This document shows, piece after piece, positions 41,865 through 52,930 of a DNA stretch of 64,000 nucleotides; position 1 is the stretch's first letter, and the number at the start of each line of letters is the position of its first letter. Under the pieces are notes generated by a model that did not search any database, was not told where the DNA came from, and worked only from the letters and a program-made list of their open reading frames with translations. This DNA is from Limnanthes douglasii subsp. nivea (lineage: Eukaryota > Streptophyta > Magnoliopsida > Brassicales > Limnanthaceae), in assembly GCA_036936605.1 (NCBI GenBank), contig JAUPFV010000004.1, positions 287,846,009 to 287,910,008 on the forward strand, given 5' to 3'. Position numbers and translations under genes: made by a program.

Positions 41865-43845
41865 AAATCAATAGTCTGTAATGTTTTACATTTGTATAAG
41901 CTAGTTCATTTTTCTCATTTAATAATCTTTTCGTTCTAAAAATTGTATTAGTTTTTCATACGCCTAACTATTTAAGAAGTCGCGTTATAAGTTAAACCAT
42001 AGATTTTTGTTTTATATTTGGTCGACACAATATTTTTTTCAATAATCTTTAAATTTAAAAGATTAATAGTATTGGTAAAAATAAAAATTAAAAAATAATA
42101 TTAAAAGATTGAATCATCAAATGTGGTACGAAAAAAATTACGGTTAGAACTGTCATACACAATTTTTAAATAATCGCACGAACGGAATTGCATATACAAA
42201 ATTTTAAAATATAAAAATTTATTCAAACATAATTCAAGCAAAAGTGTCTATTTTGGAACCAAACTTTCTAAGTTAAAAAATGTCTAGTCCTATAGAAAGT
42301 GTAAATAAACGTGAGTTGCTATACCGAATCTTCCACTAACCATCGAGGACCGAACCAGTAAGGCCACTCTGTCGTAGTCTTATAACCTGAACTTTGTTAG
42401 CTTTCTCCGCACTAAATGAATAGGCGTTATGTTGTGGCTTAGTTTCGGATCGGGAGCGAAAAGATACCAGAAGAATAGAAGAATGATTTATTAAAATTGA
42501 CGACTTTTTTCAACCTTCAAATACATAATCAATGGAATTTTTATCCATAGACATATGTATAGAGATGGGATATCACTATACATATCCAAGTCTTTTATGG
42601 TGTGATATGATCACCTAGCTGCATATCAGTTATGTTCAACATGTGTTTCGTTGGATAAGATCGTTTATTTTTTCGGAAGCTTTTGGACATAGTGAAAAAG
42701 ACTTTCAGCTTCCACGTAAGTAAAATAGAAGTTTTACAATAAGTAAGACGAGAAAACGGAGCTGACGTAAAAACGCTAGCTTCCCCCGACCCGACCGACT
42801 AATTACAACAGTCGCAACCTACCTACTTTGATACAAAATAAAGTCAAAGGGATTGACAACAAGCAAACAAATTTTTATTAATAGTTTTAAGGGTTTCAAA
42901 CTTTAACTACTTAAGTACCAAAATGGTTTCATAAGGGGTTGTTTAATACAACTGTTAGAATTGTCATTGTCATTCAATTTCAAAACGTGGGTTTCCACTA
43001 AGGACAAAATAATATTTGTGTCCAAATGTGAACATCGCCCTACCTTATTGAGTTTGATGCTTTTCCCAGAACCACTTATACTGCTTTCGTTTGTTTGGTT
43101 TAATATATTCATTCAGAAAAATTAAAACTAAACTATATTAAGCCACTATAAAAGCTATAAGTAGCATAGTATAGTAGTAGTTGGCCTAGCCAAAGCTTCA
43201 TATATTACTGGTAAGCTCTTCAAGCTTCTTTTAATTTACTTCTTGGGTGTCACGCAACACATAACTGGAATTAGGAGGACCCATACTACCTCTCTAACCC
43301 TTCGTTTCTAGGGATAGTAGATCGGAAAACGCCTTCTAAACCGCCCCAAATGAGAAAGAGATGGAAAATGGCCTATGTATTTGTATGACCCTTGTGGATT
43401 TTACCATAACTAGAACCGAAGCCAATCCCCTACGAATTCTTCCACTACACCAAAAAAATCAGAGTTCATGTGGAATCGTTTATATATGGTACAACAACCC
43501 TGAATCATAATAAAATATTACGATCACATAACATAAAAGGTCGGTTGGGGTGCAGTAAACTCGGCCGAAATATAACATCCAAAGGGCTCGAGCGCACAAT
43601 ATTCTCCAATCCAATCTGAGTCCGAGTTTACCTCTTGCAATTTAGACATCACATCCAGCCATAACATTATAAAAAGGATGAAAATCAAGGGGTGCAGTAC
43701 ATATGAGGTTGGTCATGAATGACATATGATTTTTCTAATATAATCGAATGAGAATTGTAATTTATGATTGGGAGTGTATGATTTAACATAGGTTTTGAAT
43801 TAAATATTATCTAACTTAACTTGATTTAAGACTTATTTCGGGCCA
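41865..43845. other. Intergenic region
   Basis: AT-rich with a few more GC-balanced stretches (42300-42440, 43180-43700). No protein family, LTR or TIR is recognised. Small frames at 42903-43112 lack support. Confidence 0.5.
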
Positions 43846-44165
43846 TGTTATTGGATGACATTATCCAATGTCAGTTTAGTTTTTCTTATTCACTACCAAT
43901 ATGTGGTTACCATTTTATCTCTTAGCCAATCGTTTTCATATATACCCTTAGGTGATCACTCACTTTGTCCGGCACCTATACAATATATTGGAATTTCCTT
44001 CGTGGATGATAACCACTTCATTCAAGTAAGTAAATAGAAATAATTTATATGATCCTAAAGGTTCATATGATCCAAATAGATTTTTTGAAATTATACTATC
44101 ATTGGAATACATACCGTATAGACGAAGCCAGTGGATTGGCACTTCTTTACCATGGAAGGTCACAC
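43846..44165 (+). pseudogene. OTU-like protease relic of a MULE
   Basis: The frame reads YWMTLSNVSLVF, then ILSLSQSFSYIPLGD and IGISFVDDNHFIQV. Plant MULE proteins with an OTU-type cysteine protease domain carry the same order ('WMTLPDMG..IA..Y', 'FLPL' and '(I/F)V..NHF(I/V)QV', where the His is catalytic). After a stop at 44037 a later frame gives SQWIGTSLPW. Only the C-terminal part of the domain remains; the Cys region is not seen. Confidence 0.6.
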
Positions 44166-45248
44166 AAATTATATGGTAAAGACAATTTAGTGACCGATAT
44201 AACCAATGATATGTGAAAGTTTGGCCTACTGCAAATGCAACATATTATATTAGATTATTTTACTTGACAAACCTAATTACGTATTGTTTAAATACGTTAT
44301 TTATTTGTCAAAATTAATTATGTAATGTTTAACTTTTTTTTTCTTTGATAATTGAAGTAATTAATGTTTGCTTAAATAATTATATAGTATTGTATCTTAT
44401 CTTAGTGAGTTACCTAGAAATATAGTACTTTACTCATCACTTACGTTGATAATAAATTGCATCGTTTTTTATGCCATCATTATCAAATACATGTCATTAT
44501 TTGATTAGCCTAGGCAATACAATATCCGTAGTTGACATATGTGATATGTTTATTACCCTTCTTGTGCTACCTTTCCTAATGGTTTATAATATATAAATAG
44601 ATACATTTATCTTTATGAAAATTAAAAATTAAAACTGAAAAAAAAACTAAAAATGTTGGTGTGGACTATTATCTAATAAAATATTTAATGAAGTGCACAA
44701 AATAATTAAGAAAATTAATCTGTGACGAATGAGGCTCAGACTATTGGCATGTATTGGTGTGCAAGTTGTATTATCTCTACGATATGGATCATATCCACCC
44801 ACCGTAAGTGATATACATTTAGGATAAAAATATATCTAGGTCGAAGTATTTAAGAAACTTGAGAACATACCTGTTTTCAACTTTAACTATGAGAAAAACC
44901 GAATTGTATTTAGAGTGATATTATTAACGTATTAACATAAGAATAGCTAAATAACATGCACAACAAAATCGCAACCAAAAGAGAGGAAGATATGCCATAA
45001 ATCAGATGATAGAAGAAAGTGACAAGGAATATATGAGGGTACGGAAATGTAATGTTTTATGGCTAGGCTTGTTTTATTTTCAGTCAGCTTAATAATCATT
45101 GTGTTGTTATCGTTCATCATTCATATAGTCATGTTGTTTTCATTTAGCGTTTCTAAATTATCGTTGTAATCCTTATTTATGGTAATTGTTTTCCATTTTA
45201 GCATACGTGTATGTAGTACTTTTGGGGAAAATATGCATTTATTATGTG
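44166..45248. other. Intergenic region
   Basis: AT-rich, no gene or repeat recognised. It ends at the TSD of element 2. Confidence 0.5.
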
Positions 45249-45253
45249 AAAGT

Positions 45254-45679
45254 TGGTGTGGATAATAATCGCCTGAGGGTAGGCTAGTAATTTGGTTGGT
45301 GTTTTATAGTAGTGTGTGGGTGTTATGTGTTTAGAGTAGAGAGTAGAGAGATAATTAAGCAGCCCAGTAGCAGTTAATTCTCATTTCCCACACTTAATGC
45401 AGGTGGTTGGGTATTTATACCCTGATGTTTGGGCCCTTATGGGCTTTCAGGTCATATTTAATGGACCCGGGTCATGTTCAAAGACCCATGAGCTCTAAGT
45501 AGGAGAGCAAGTAGCTTAGTCAAGAAGTGTTTAGGTTTTTTAGTACTTTTGTCATAGTTCGAACAGTCCTATGGTCAGAGTGTTCGAAGTAATCTGTCCG
45601 GTTCGTGTGATCTGTCCGGTCCGGAGACCTTGAACCGATCTATCCTTGTTCGGGGAGCATGCAGAATTCGGACACATCA
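45254..45679 (-). repeat. Element 2 3' LTR
   Basis: 426 bp; on the plus strand from TGGTGTGGATAATAATCG to GACACATCA. It is 18 bp longer than the other LTR because a GTGTGATCTGTCCGGT-type unit is duplicated. It contains the TATA box (TATAAATA, minus). Confidence 0.92.
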
Positions 45680-45692
45680 GGAGCCCCTTTTT
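45680..45692 (-). other. Polypurine tract, element 2
   Basis: AAAAAGGGGCTCC on the minus strand directly before the 3' LTR. Matches the tract in element 1. Confidence 0.8.
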
Positions 45693-46018
45693 AGGTGTTT
45701 GTGCAAATATTCTTGTCAAAGACCTGAAAAACAGTCCGAAATCAGAGGTAATTTTTATCCGAACAGGTCTATCAATTTGGGCTATGAGTTTATCCGGACA
45801 CATAAAGCTTTACGAATTCAAAACGGTTTTTGCCAGAGTTCGTGAGACACGTGTCGCTCTCTAATTGGTTGCTTCAGCCTTTTTTCACCTTGAATTTCGA
45901 ACCCACCTTCTTCGAAAAGCAACCTCTTTAATTACAGGTGGTGACATCAGCGTTGTCTTTTAATCATTGCCAAACTTTTCGAATTCTCCTAGGAATCAAC
46001 TTGCTTTTTCAGATTTAC

Positions 46019-46026
46019 TATAAATA
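46019..46026 (+). promoter_or_regulatory. TATA box of element 2 antisense gene
   Basis: TATAAATA about 101 bp before the aORF ATG, followed by a CT-rich leader (CTCTCAAAGCTTTCTCTCTC). The same arrangement is found in element 1 (14476-14483, minus). Confidence 0.6.
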
Positions 46027-46126
46027 CAAACTCATTTTCTATTGTTTTACCATCTCCTTCAAATTTACTTCTGCAAAAACTCTCAAAGCTTTCTCTCTCT
46101 AAAGCAAAAGTCTAGTTTAGTAGTTT

Positions 46127-47137
46127 ATGTTTACAGCGAGGAACGCTCTTGTCAAAGGTGGGTGGCTCAATCTTTCTGAGTTAGAGAAGGCTCAAAAAGT
46201 TGAAAGAGAAAGACGGATTGCAGCAGGGTTACCTACCTCGCCTGTTGATAGACCAATCACCTCTGCTTCTGAGTCAGATCGAGGCTCTTCTTCTTCCAAA
46301 GGTACTAAGCCCAGAAAACTATATCAAACCAACCTCTCCCCCATAATCTCTGGTTCCTCAGTTCAGGAATCGGAGCCTGCTGTTGAGCCAGTAGTTACAG
46401 CCACTAGCCTCAAAACACCCTCCCCCTTTATTGCAATGGGATCGGATACGGAGCACTCTCCTAAGAAGCTGGTTGACAGAAGGAAAGGACGGCTGGTTAA
46501 AGGCCAGGGAACTAGAAACACTTTCTCGAGGTCGGGGACAAAGGATAGTAGCACCGGATCAGAGGTGCCTATTAGAGCCCCGAAGGACAGGCTGTCCGGA
46601 ACGGAGGGCTCCAATCCAAATCTTCAACAGGAAACTTCTATTCCAGACACTCTGCCGGAGAGCAGAAATCAAAGGGGCACTGAGGCCCATCAGTCCGGAG
46701 ACAAGGCTGAGTCAAGTTTGAACCCTCCCCCCACTACAGCTGCTGAAATTCCTTCAACAATCATGGAGGAAGTGATGGAGGACTCTGTTGAAGAGGCCCC
46801 ATTTGAGTCTGAGCCCTCCGGTCAGACCAGCAAAGAGATAGTTGCCAAGAAGGATAAGGGCAAGGAGAAATTGTACTTAAGGCATCCGGATCTTCCGGAG
46901 AGCATGGAAGGAAGAGTGGGGCCTTGTTTTCACAAGGTCAGCGTTAATTACCTTCTCTCCTTACAAAAAATCAACTACGCATTCATCCACACTACTGAGC
47001 TGGGCAGGATGCGTACGAAGTGGGGCATACCAGAAAATGTAAAGATCAGGATTCCTATACACTCGGAGACTCCTATGGATTGCAAGTTAAGCGAAGTGGT
47101 CATATTCACGGAGTTATTAACTGGGGGCTCAATATGA
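46127..47137 (+). CDS. Element 2 antisense ORF (aORF), C-terminally truncated
   Basis: 336 codons with no stop, opposite to gag-pol. The N-terminus MFTARNALVKGGWLNLSELE leads into a long Ser/Pro/Lys/Glu-rich region (about residues 50-240), then KEKLYLRHPDLPESMEGRVG and WGIPENVKIRI, the beginning of the Transposase_28-like domain. It ends after FTELLTGGSI because the deletion has fused it to RNase H sequence; element 1 shows the full domain and a coiled coil. The intron lies beyond the deletion. The ORF being open in this younger copy suggests selection until recently. Function unknown. Confidence 0.7.
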   Translation: MFTARNALVKGGWLNLSELEKAQKVERERRIAAGLPTSPVDRPITSASESDRGSSSSKGTKPRKLYQTNLSPIISGSSVQESEPAVEPVVTATSLKTPSPFIAMGSDTEHSPKKLVDRRKGRLVKGQGTRNTFSRSGTKDSSTGSEVPIRAPKDRLSGTEGSNPNLQQETSIPDTLPESRNQRGTEAHQSGDKAESSLNPPPTTAAEIPSTIMEEVMEDSVEEAPFESEPSGQTSKEIVAKKDKGKEKLYLRHPDLPESMEGRVGPCFHKVSVNYLLSLQKINYAFIHTTELGRMRTKWGIPENVKIRIPIHSETPMDCKLSEVVIFTELLTGGSI

Positions 47138-47807
47138 TAAAACCACGAGCCTTGTGTTTCAATGTTCTGGCTAGTGACTTATCCGGAGGCACGACCCCAT
47201 CGGAGAGATATTGCAGGAGAGGAAACCTCCAGTCTTGAGGTTGTTTCACTTGTACTTCAAAAATTTCCTCTTCTTTACCTTTGCTAAGTTGAATGGAGGG
47301 GCTTTCGAGCACATGGATACATAGATATGACTCCGTATATGCTATGGTTGCCAATGAGTCTGCTAGTTCATTTTCTGTCCGGGGAATGTGCTCATAGACA
47401 ACACCCTTAAACTTAACTGCTTCATTTTTTAGGAGGAGTAAATACTTTACAAGCTGCTCCTTCTTAGCCTCAGATTGGGTTTGGGCATGGTGGATAAGTA
47501 GTTGGGAGTCACTTAGCAGCTTGACCCTCTTAGCCCCACAAATGTAGGCTAACTTTAACCCAGCTATAACTGCCTCGTATTCAGACTCATTATTAGATGC
47601 CCTGAAAGCAAAACAAATAGCCTGGTACATTTTGTCTCCATATGGGGAAGTTAAACATACTCCTGCACCACATCCCATAGTGCTAGATCCACCATCTGTT
47701 CGGACGACCCATACCTTTTTATCTTTTATGTCAGTAGTTTGCTCCGAATCCCTGTCGGAGTGAAATTCAACCAGAAAATTAGCCACAGCTTGGGCCTTGA
47801 CTGCTGT
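47126..47807 (-). pseudogene. Element 2 RNase H C-terminal part
   Basis: An open frame (47106-47786) with VVRTDGGSSTMGCGAG, NNESEYEAVIAGLKLAYICG and LLSDSQLLIHHAQTQ, a well preserved gypsy RNase H with its acidic residues. Upstream a TGA (about 47806) replaces an Arg codon, compared with element 1. The frame runs past the deletion join into 12 codons of foreign sequence. No integrase follows. Confidence 0.85.
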
Positions 47808-48494
47808 TCAGGGAGCAAAGTCTATGTCGAAGTCCCCCAACTCTACTGACCACTTAGTCATCCTGCTCGAAATGTCTGCTTTTTGGAGGACATTCTTCAG
47901 GGCAAAAGAGGTCCGGACGATGATAGGATGAGCCTGGAAATAAGGCCTCATCTTCCTAGCCGCTATCACCAGGGCTAATGCCAATTTTTCAAGTTTCAAG
48001 TAACGCCTTTCTGCATCTATCAAGCTTTTGCTGATGTAGTACACTGGATAGGGATGACCATCGACCTCTCTTACCAACACAACACTGATGGCATAACTTG
48101 AAACTGCCAAATATACGAAGAGTGTCTCCCCATCAACTGGCTTAAACAAAGTTTTGGGGGAGGACAGGTGCTTCTTGATCTCATTGAAAGCCTCATCACA
48201 TTGTGGGGTCCAATCGAATCCCTTTGCACCCTTCAAGGTTTGAAAGAAAGGAGCACACCTGTCCGAAAACCTTGAGATAAATCTGTTTAAGGCAGCTAAT
48301 CTCCCCGTTAACCGCTGTACTTCTTTAATGTTTCGAGGAGGCTCCATTTGGAAAAGAGCATTGAGTTGGTCCGGGTCGGGTTGTATTCCATGCTCACTTA
48401 TAATATAGCCTAGAAACTTCCCGGACTGCACTCCGAACACACACTTCTCTGGATTTAATTTCAAATTTACTTTTACCAAATTTGCATAAGTTTC
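47808..48494 (-). pseudogene. Element 2 RT thumb and RNase H N-terminal part
   Basis: Open for 223 codons with LKLNPEKCVFGVQSGKFLGY, LTGRLAALNRFISRFSDRCA, TLFVYLAVSSYAISVVLVRE and SSRMTKWSVELGDFDIDFAP. A single stop (TAG at about 48492, Gln in element 1) separates it from the RT palm frame. It would otherwise be one polyprotein. Confidence 0.88.
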
Positions 48495-49220
48495 CTAGAG
48501 ATCGGACAAGTGTAATGGCTCATCCACACTCTTCACCATCATATCATCAATGTACACTTCCATATTTCTTCCAATCTGATCAGCAAATGCCTTGTTTACT
48601 AATCTCTGATAAGTAGCCCCAGCATTTTTCAAACCAAATGGCATCACCTTATAGCAATGAAGACCTCTGTCAGTGACAAACGTGGTATGCTCTTGATCCT
48701 TTGGATCTACTTGAATTTGATTGTATCCGGAGAAAGCATCCATAAAGGAAAGCAGCTTGTTCCCAGAGGTGGAGTCTACCAACTGGTCAATCCAAAGGAC
48801 TGGATACAAATCTTTTGGGCAAGCTCTATTGAGATCTATGAAGTCAATGCACATGCGCCACTTGCCATTCTTCTTTTTCACCAAGACCGGATTGGCAGTC
48901 CACAAAGGGTATTGAGACTCCTTGATGTGCCCCATCTTTGTGAGCCTGTCAACCTCTTGCACAATGACATCAGCCTTCTCTTTAGAAAAAGCTCTTCTTT
49001 TTTGAACCACTGGTGCTACGTCTCTCCGGACAGATAGGTGATGTGATATCACTTCTGATGGAACCCCAGTAACATCAGCATTGCACCAAGCAAAAACGTG
49101 CTGATGGTTCTCCAAAAACTTTAACATTTCATCTTTCAAAACAGGTGGCATCTTAGACCCTATCTTGACACTTTGCCCATCTTCCAAACAGTGCGTTTCT
49201 ACCTCTTCAACCGGTATCAA
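48495..49220 (-). pseudogene. Element 2 reverse transcriptase
   Basis: 241 open codons carrying AWCNADVTGVPSEVISHHLS, RRAFSKEKADVIVQEVDRL, MCIDFIDLNRACPKD, SFMDAFSGYNQIQVD, MPFGLKNAGATYQRLVNKAF and the palm YIDDMMVKS. All catalytic Asp residues are present. Only the stop at the 3' end (about 48492) breaks it from the thumb. It shares a frame family with the protease upstream but is separated by a stop or frame change near 49220-49284. Confidence 0.9.
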
Positions 49221-49283
49221 TACTCCAGGGGTCTATCTGTGGTCATAAATCTCACCCTCACCCCCAGAAATGCCCTCAAATTG

Positions 49284-50213
49284 CTACTGTTCATTAATAC
49301 GGACTGCCCCCAGTGTTCGAGGTGCCAGGGCAGTGGCATAACATTCTCTTGCAATCTTTTGACTGCTCCGGACGACTCCAACCTGTCCCTGAACAGCATA
49401 TTTCAAGCACTGGTGGACTGTTGAAGCCACTGCATGCATCCTAGAGAGCCAAGACCTCCCTAGAATAGCATCATAGCAAGTGGGACAATCCACCACAATG
49501 AAGAGTATTCTGACCATTTTCTTGAAAGGGCCCTTGCCCAATAAAACTTCTTCTTCGAACTCTCCGATCACATCTGCTGAGCTGCCTGTAAAGCCCACGA
49601 TTGATCTGTCCGAACTCTGAATTACAGCTGGATTTTTCATTCTCTTGTATGTAGTTAACAAAAGGATATTGGCTGAGCTTCCAGTATCCACCAGGATTCG
49701 TCTTATGTCATTGCCTCCTATAGATGCTCTTATGACAACAGCATCCTCATGAGGGCCAGCAATGTCTCTTAAATCATCTTCATCAAAAAAAATGAAGGGG
49801 AATGAGTTTTGTGACTGATAGTAAGTCATGCCTCCTTCTAGCTGGGAGGCTAAAGTATGAACATGCCTCTTCCTCGAAGAAGCAGTAGGAGCTGTCATAG
49901 TGTCCCCTCCGAAAATTGTAAGTGACTCGAAAAACTTAATGAGCCCGGAGACCGACCTAGAACATTCCTCAATTGCACCCACTCTGTTTCGAGTTGGATC
50001 AGGATCCAAGTACTCAGATTCCACATCAAATCTTTCAATTATAACCATGGCCCCCTCCGGAGCAGCATTACTTGGACCAACCCGGTGAGTGTTGTCAGGC
50101 CTGTTGCCTCCTCTTCTTTTGATGTAAGCCCCCAGCTTTCCCCTCTCAATCAAGTTTTGAACTTCTTATTTTAATGCTATGCAGTCATTAGTGGTATGAC
50201 CAATATCATTTTG
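49284..50213 (-). pseudogene. Element 2 gag tail and aspartic protease
   Basis: The 289-codon frame (start 50153) begins in the gag tail (IERGKLGAYIKRRGGN) and carries the retropepsin motif ILVDTGSSANILL, IVGFTGSSADVIGEFEEEVL and YDAILGRSWLSRMH. Two stops just upstream (50160-50213) separate it from gag at a position where the polyprotein should read through. The catalytic Asp-Thr-Gly is intact. Confidence 0.88.
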
Positions 50214-51626
50214 TTATTGGCATAAAGAGTTATTGCGATGCTCTCTGGAAGACTGCAGTGTTGCCGGTCTCCGGTAATGCACATCTTCTTTTGTTTTATC
50301 AAAAATAGTGGCCACACTTTCTTTCAATTCTGCGAACCACTCCGGTTGGACCCATGGCCCTCTCTTGTTTCTGGATTGCTGACTTTGAGCAGGAGCAGCT
50401 GGCTGAGACTGAGCTTTTTCCCTACCGTGCCCCTGTCCGGTCTCTCTTGCTTTGTTCCCGGACTGATTCTGATTGGGATTTGGTGCCACTGGGGTAGACC
50501 TCACCTGCCTGTGCACCCTGGTTTTCTTTATTTCATCAACATTTATTTGTTTGCCAACCTGATTCAGCAACCCTCCCCATGTCATGGCCTTCTTTCTGGT
50601 CACTGAATCAGCTAGATTTCCTGGGTTCAAACCCTGTCTCAGGGATGCTATTCCTACCTGTTCAAAGCAATCAGCCAACCCATTCTTGGTGTTCACAAAA
50701 CGGCTTATATATTCTTTCAAGGACTCATTTGGTTCCTGGGAACAATGGATTATTGTGTCTCCATTGCCCTTTAGCTCTTTACTCCCTACAAACTGCCTTC
50801 GAAAGGCTACCCAAAAAGTATCGAAATCTTTAATACAACCCTGAGGCAGGCTGTTGTACCATTTTAGAGCACTCCCCGTGAATGATTGGGAGAATGCCCT
50901 ACAGAGTAGTTTATCATCGTCGTCAAAGTTCATCATGAAGTTCTTAAATTTCTCCAGATGGTTGTCCGGATCAGTACTACCATCGTACTTCTCTATTTTG
51001 GTGCTATCAAACCTCTTGGGGAGGTTTCCGGACAGAATTTTAGAAGACAACGGAGATTGCCTCCAATTCCTTCCACGACTGAACATAGTATCCTCATTGG
51101 GAGTTGCAAAGATACCTGGTTCATCGTGGAAAGCGAAGGGATCCATCAGCATCCGGTCCACATGCCTCCGGGTGTGTGATGACCTTTTACCAATATTCTT
51201 CTTCATCCTTCCATGTTTATCCCTTTTCCTTGAATATTTTTTGATCTGCTTTTGTTTCTTTCTAGTTCGACCCTCATCGCTGCTTGAGGATAAAGATTTT
51301 TCAACTCCTTCATCGTCCGAAGAGCTATCAGAAGATTCTGAGCTTGAGTCAGAACTCTCCACTGGCTTGGACCGGTGAGACTTTTTAGAACTGGCATGAG
51401 TCTTTTTGGTGCTCACATGAGTCTTTGAAGACTCATGCTCTCTGGGGTTATCGGTGTGATGAGCAACTGATGCTTTGGACTTTTCTTTCACGCCCATCTT
51501 AGCCTTTTCTGACCTCAGAGCTTCTATTTCACCCTTTAGCCTATCACGCTCTTCGACAGTGTACTCATCGTTCTCTCCCACCACTTCGAGCAGAGCTGGT
51601 GGTACTTTTGGATTGTCCGGATTCAT
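50214..51626 (-). CDS. Element 2 gag (intact)
   Basis: From the first in-frame ATG (51626; an upstream GTG is not a likely plant start) to the TAA near 50214, about 470 codons. A charged N-terminus is followed by a Ser/Asp-rich and basic region (SSDSSSESSDSSSDDEG, then KKQKQIKKYSRKRDKHGR), the segment HVDRMLMDPFAFHDEPGIFA, the gag core LLCRAFSQSFTGSALKWYNS and EYISRFVNTKNGLADCFEQV, and a Gln-rich tail (QSQPAAPAQSQQS). Gag forms the particle that houses reverse transcription in the cytoplasm. The zinc-knuckle-like end lies past the stop, so the protein is slightly short. Confidence 0.85.
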   Translation of the reverse strand: MNPDNPKVPPALLEVVGENDEYTVEERDRLKGEIEALRSEKAKMGVKEKSKASVAHHTDNPREHESSKTHVSTKKTHASSKKSHRSKPVESSDSSSESSDSSSDDEGVEKSLSSSSDEGRTRKKQKQIKKYSRKRDKHGRMKKNIGKRSSHTRRHVDRMLMDPFAFHDEPGIFATPNEDTMFSRGRNWRQSPLSSKILSGNLPKRFDSTKIEKYDGSTDPDNHLEKFKNFMMNFDDDDKLLCRAFSQSFTGSALKWYNSLPQGCIKDFDTFWVAFRRQFVGSKELKGNGDTIIHCSQEPNESLKEYISRFVNTKNGLADCFEQVGIASLRQGLNPGNLADSVTRKKAMTWGGLLNQVGKQINVDEIKKTRVHRQVRSTPVAPNPNQNQSGNKARETGQGHGREKAQSQPAAPAQSQQSRNKRGPWVQPEWFAELKESVATIFDKTKEDVHYRRPATLQSSREHRNNSLCQ

Positions 51627-51677
51627 TCGGACAGACTTTTTTTGCTGGTTTTGAATGCTTGATTCAGGCACCTTCTC

Positions 51678-51696
51678 CTCCCACTGTGGTCGCCAA
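51678..51696 (-). other. Primer-binding site, element 2
   Basis: TTGGCGACCACAGTGGGAG on the minus strand, two bases after the 5' LTR. It is the undamaged form of the site in element 1. Confidence 0.85.
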
Positions 51697-51698
51697 TT

Positions 51699-52106
51699 TG
51701 GTGTGGATAATAATTGCCTGAGGGTAGGCTAGTAATTTGGTTGGTGTTTTATAGTAGTGTGTGGGTGTTATGTGTTTAGAGTAGAGAGTAGAGAGATAAT
51801 TAAGCAGCCTGGTAGCAGTTAATTCTCATTTCCCACACTCAATGCAGGTGGTTGGGTATTTATACCCTGATGTTTGGGCCCTTATGGGCGTTCGGGTCAT
51901 GTTTAATGGACCCTGGTCATGTTCAAAGACCCATGAGCTCTAAGTAGGAGAGCAAGTAGCTTAGTCAAGAATGTTTTAGGTTTTTTAGTACTTTTGTCAT
52001 AGTTCGAACAGTCCTATGGTCAGAGTGTTCCAAGTGATCTGTCCGGTCCGGAGACCTTGGACCAATCTGTCCTTGTTCGGGGAGCATGCAGAATTCGGAC
52101 TCATCA
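51699..52106 (-). repeat. Element 2 5' LTR
   Basis: 408 bp with TGATGAGT...CCACACCA ends on the minus strand. TATA box (TATAAATA, minus) at 51857-51864. TSD AAAGT follows at 52107-52111. Confidence 0.92.
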
Positions 52107-52111
52107 AAAGT

Positions 52112-52570
52112 GACATTTCATTTAGTACATAATAAGGTATAACAAAGGAATGCTTATTTCTCAAAATTAAGGCATATAATTTTTATCTTTGTTTGCCATG
52201 AGTGGGCGAATAATTTCATAGTCTTCACTATCTGTTAGTGAACCTAGGCATAATATATATATGCGTACAATTTGAGATAAAAACATGTTTTCGTTAGGTC
52301 TTAGTGAATCTTTTTTTGTCCTCACTAGAGTTCGGCGAAGTCATGTCATTGGTTAACTTTAATATAAATATTTATTTCTTGGGTTAGCTTCGCAATATAA
52401 CTGCTCAATCATAGCAAACCTAGGCAAAACATTTATGCCTAAAATATGGTGACAGTGGCATGTTTTCGCTAACATCTGGCAAGTTTGTTCTTGATTTTCA
52501 CTAGGATTGGGCGAAGACATGCAATTGTCTCAATATATTAGGCTTATACTATTTCTTTTGTTCGCTAGGC
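52112..52570. repeat. Degenerate tandem repeat, about 185-bp unit
   Basis: Three diverged copies share CATGTTTTCG(T/C)TA, TTTTCACTAG and GGGCGAAGACATG blocks (for example 52290-52365, 52470-52540) and CCTAGGCA-type joints. No coding signal. Confidence 0.6.
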
Positions 52571-52599
52571 TTGAGCAAACTTGGGTCTGCACTTCAAAA

Positions 52600-52930
52600 A
52601 ATATCCAATTTAAATTATAAATATCAACCAAACATCAACCAACATAATCCATCCTACGTAACCAAAAATAATAGTCGAACATAACAAAAAAAATGAATAA
52701 GCAATCCAACTAACATCCACATAATATAACAATCATCCGACGTAACCAAAGTATAATAACAATCCAACATAACTAAAATAGGTAAATATCCAACATAATT
52801 ATAATGTAGAAATAAAAAAATTAAGACAAATTCACAACATGTTCGAAAGAAAACCAACCAAAAAGTCATAATATAGTAAGAAACCAATTGTCTAAACATA
52901 AGTCATAACATAGTTGAAACTAAACTCACT
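52600..52930. repeat. Degenerate short tandem repeat
   Basis: Many variants of ATCCAACATAACCAAAATAA in tandem (roughly 35-45-bp spacing), for example near 52640, 52690, 52730 and 52765. Confidence 0.55.

Larger units (their letters stand above)
45254..52106 (-). mobile_element. Element 2: Tat-like Ty3/gypsy, integrase-less deletion derivative
   Basis: 6,853 bp with perfect 5-bp TSDs AAAGT (45249-45253 and 52107-52111) and LTRs of 426 and 408 bp. It is the same family as element 1 in LTR, PBS, gag, pol and aORF. About 3.6 kb that element 1 has, from the end of RNase H through integrase and the second half of the aORF, is missing. The join is at about 47134-47138. My hand count gives about 16 LTR differences plus one 18-bp indel, so it is younger than element 1. 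Gag is intact and pol has few stops, so it was probably moved by integrase from other copies. Confidence 0.93.

Noticed and set aside
50238..51378. Plus-strand ORFs of 80-170 codons across element 2 gag
   Set aside because: Shadows of the intact minus-strand gag, with no motifs of their own.
51626..51671. Upstream start of element 2 gag at 51671
   Set aside because: The codon there is GTG. The first ATG in frame is at 51626 and matches the ATG at 5278 in element 1.
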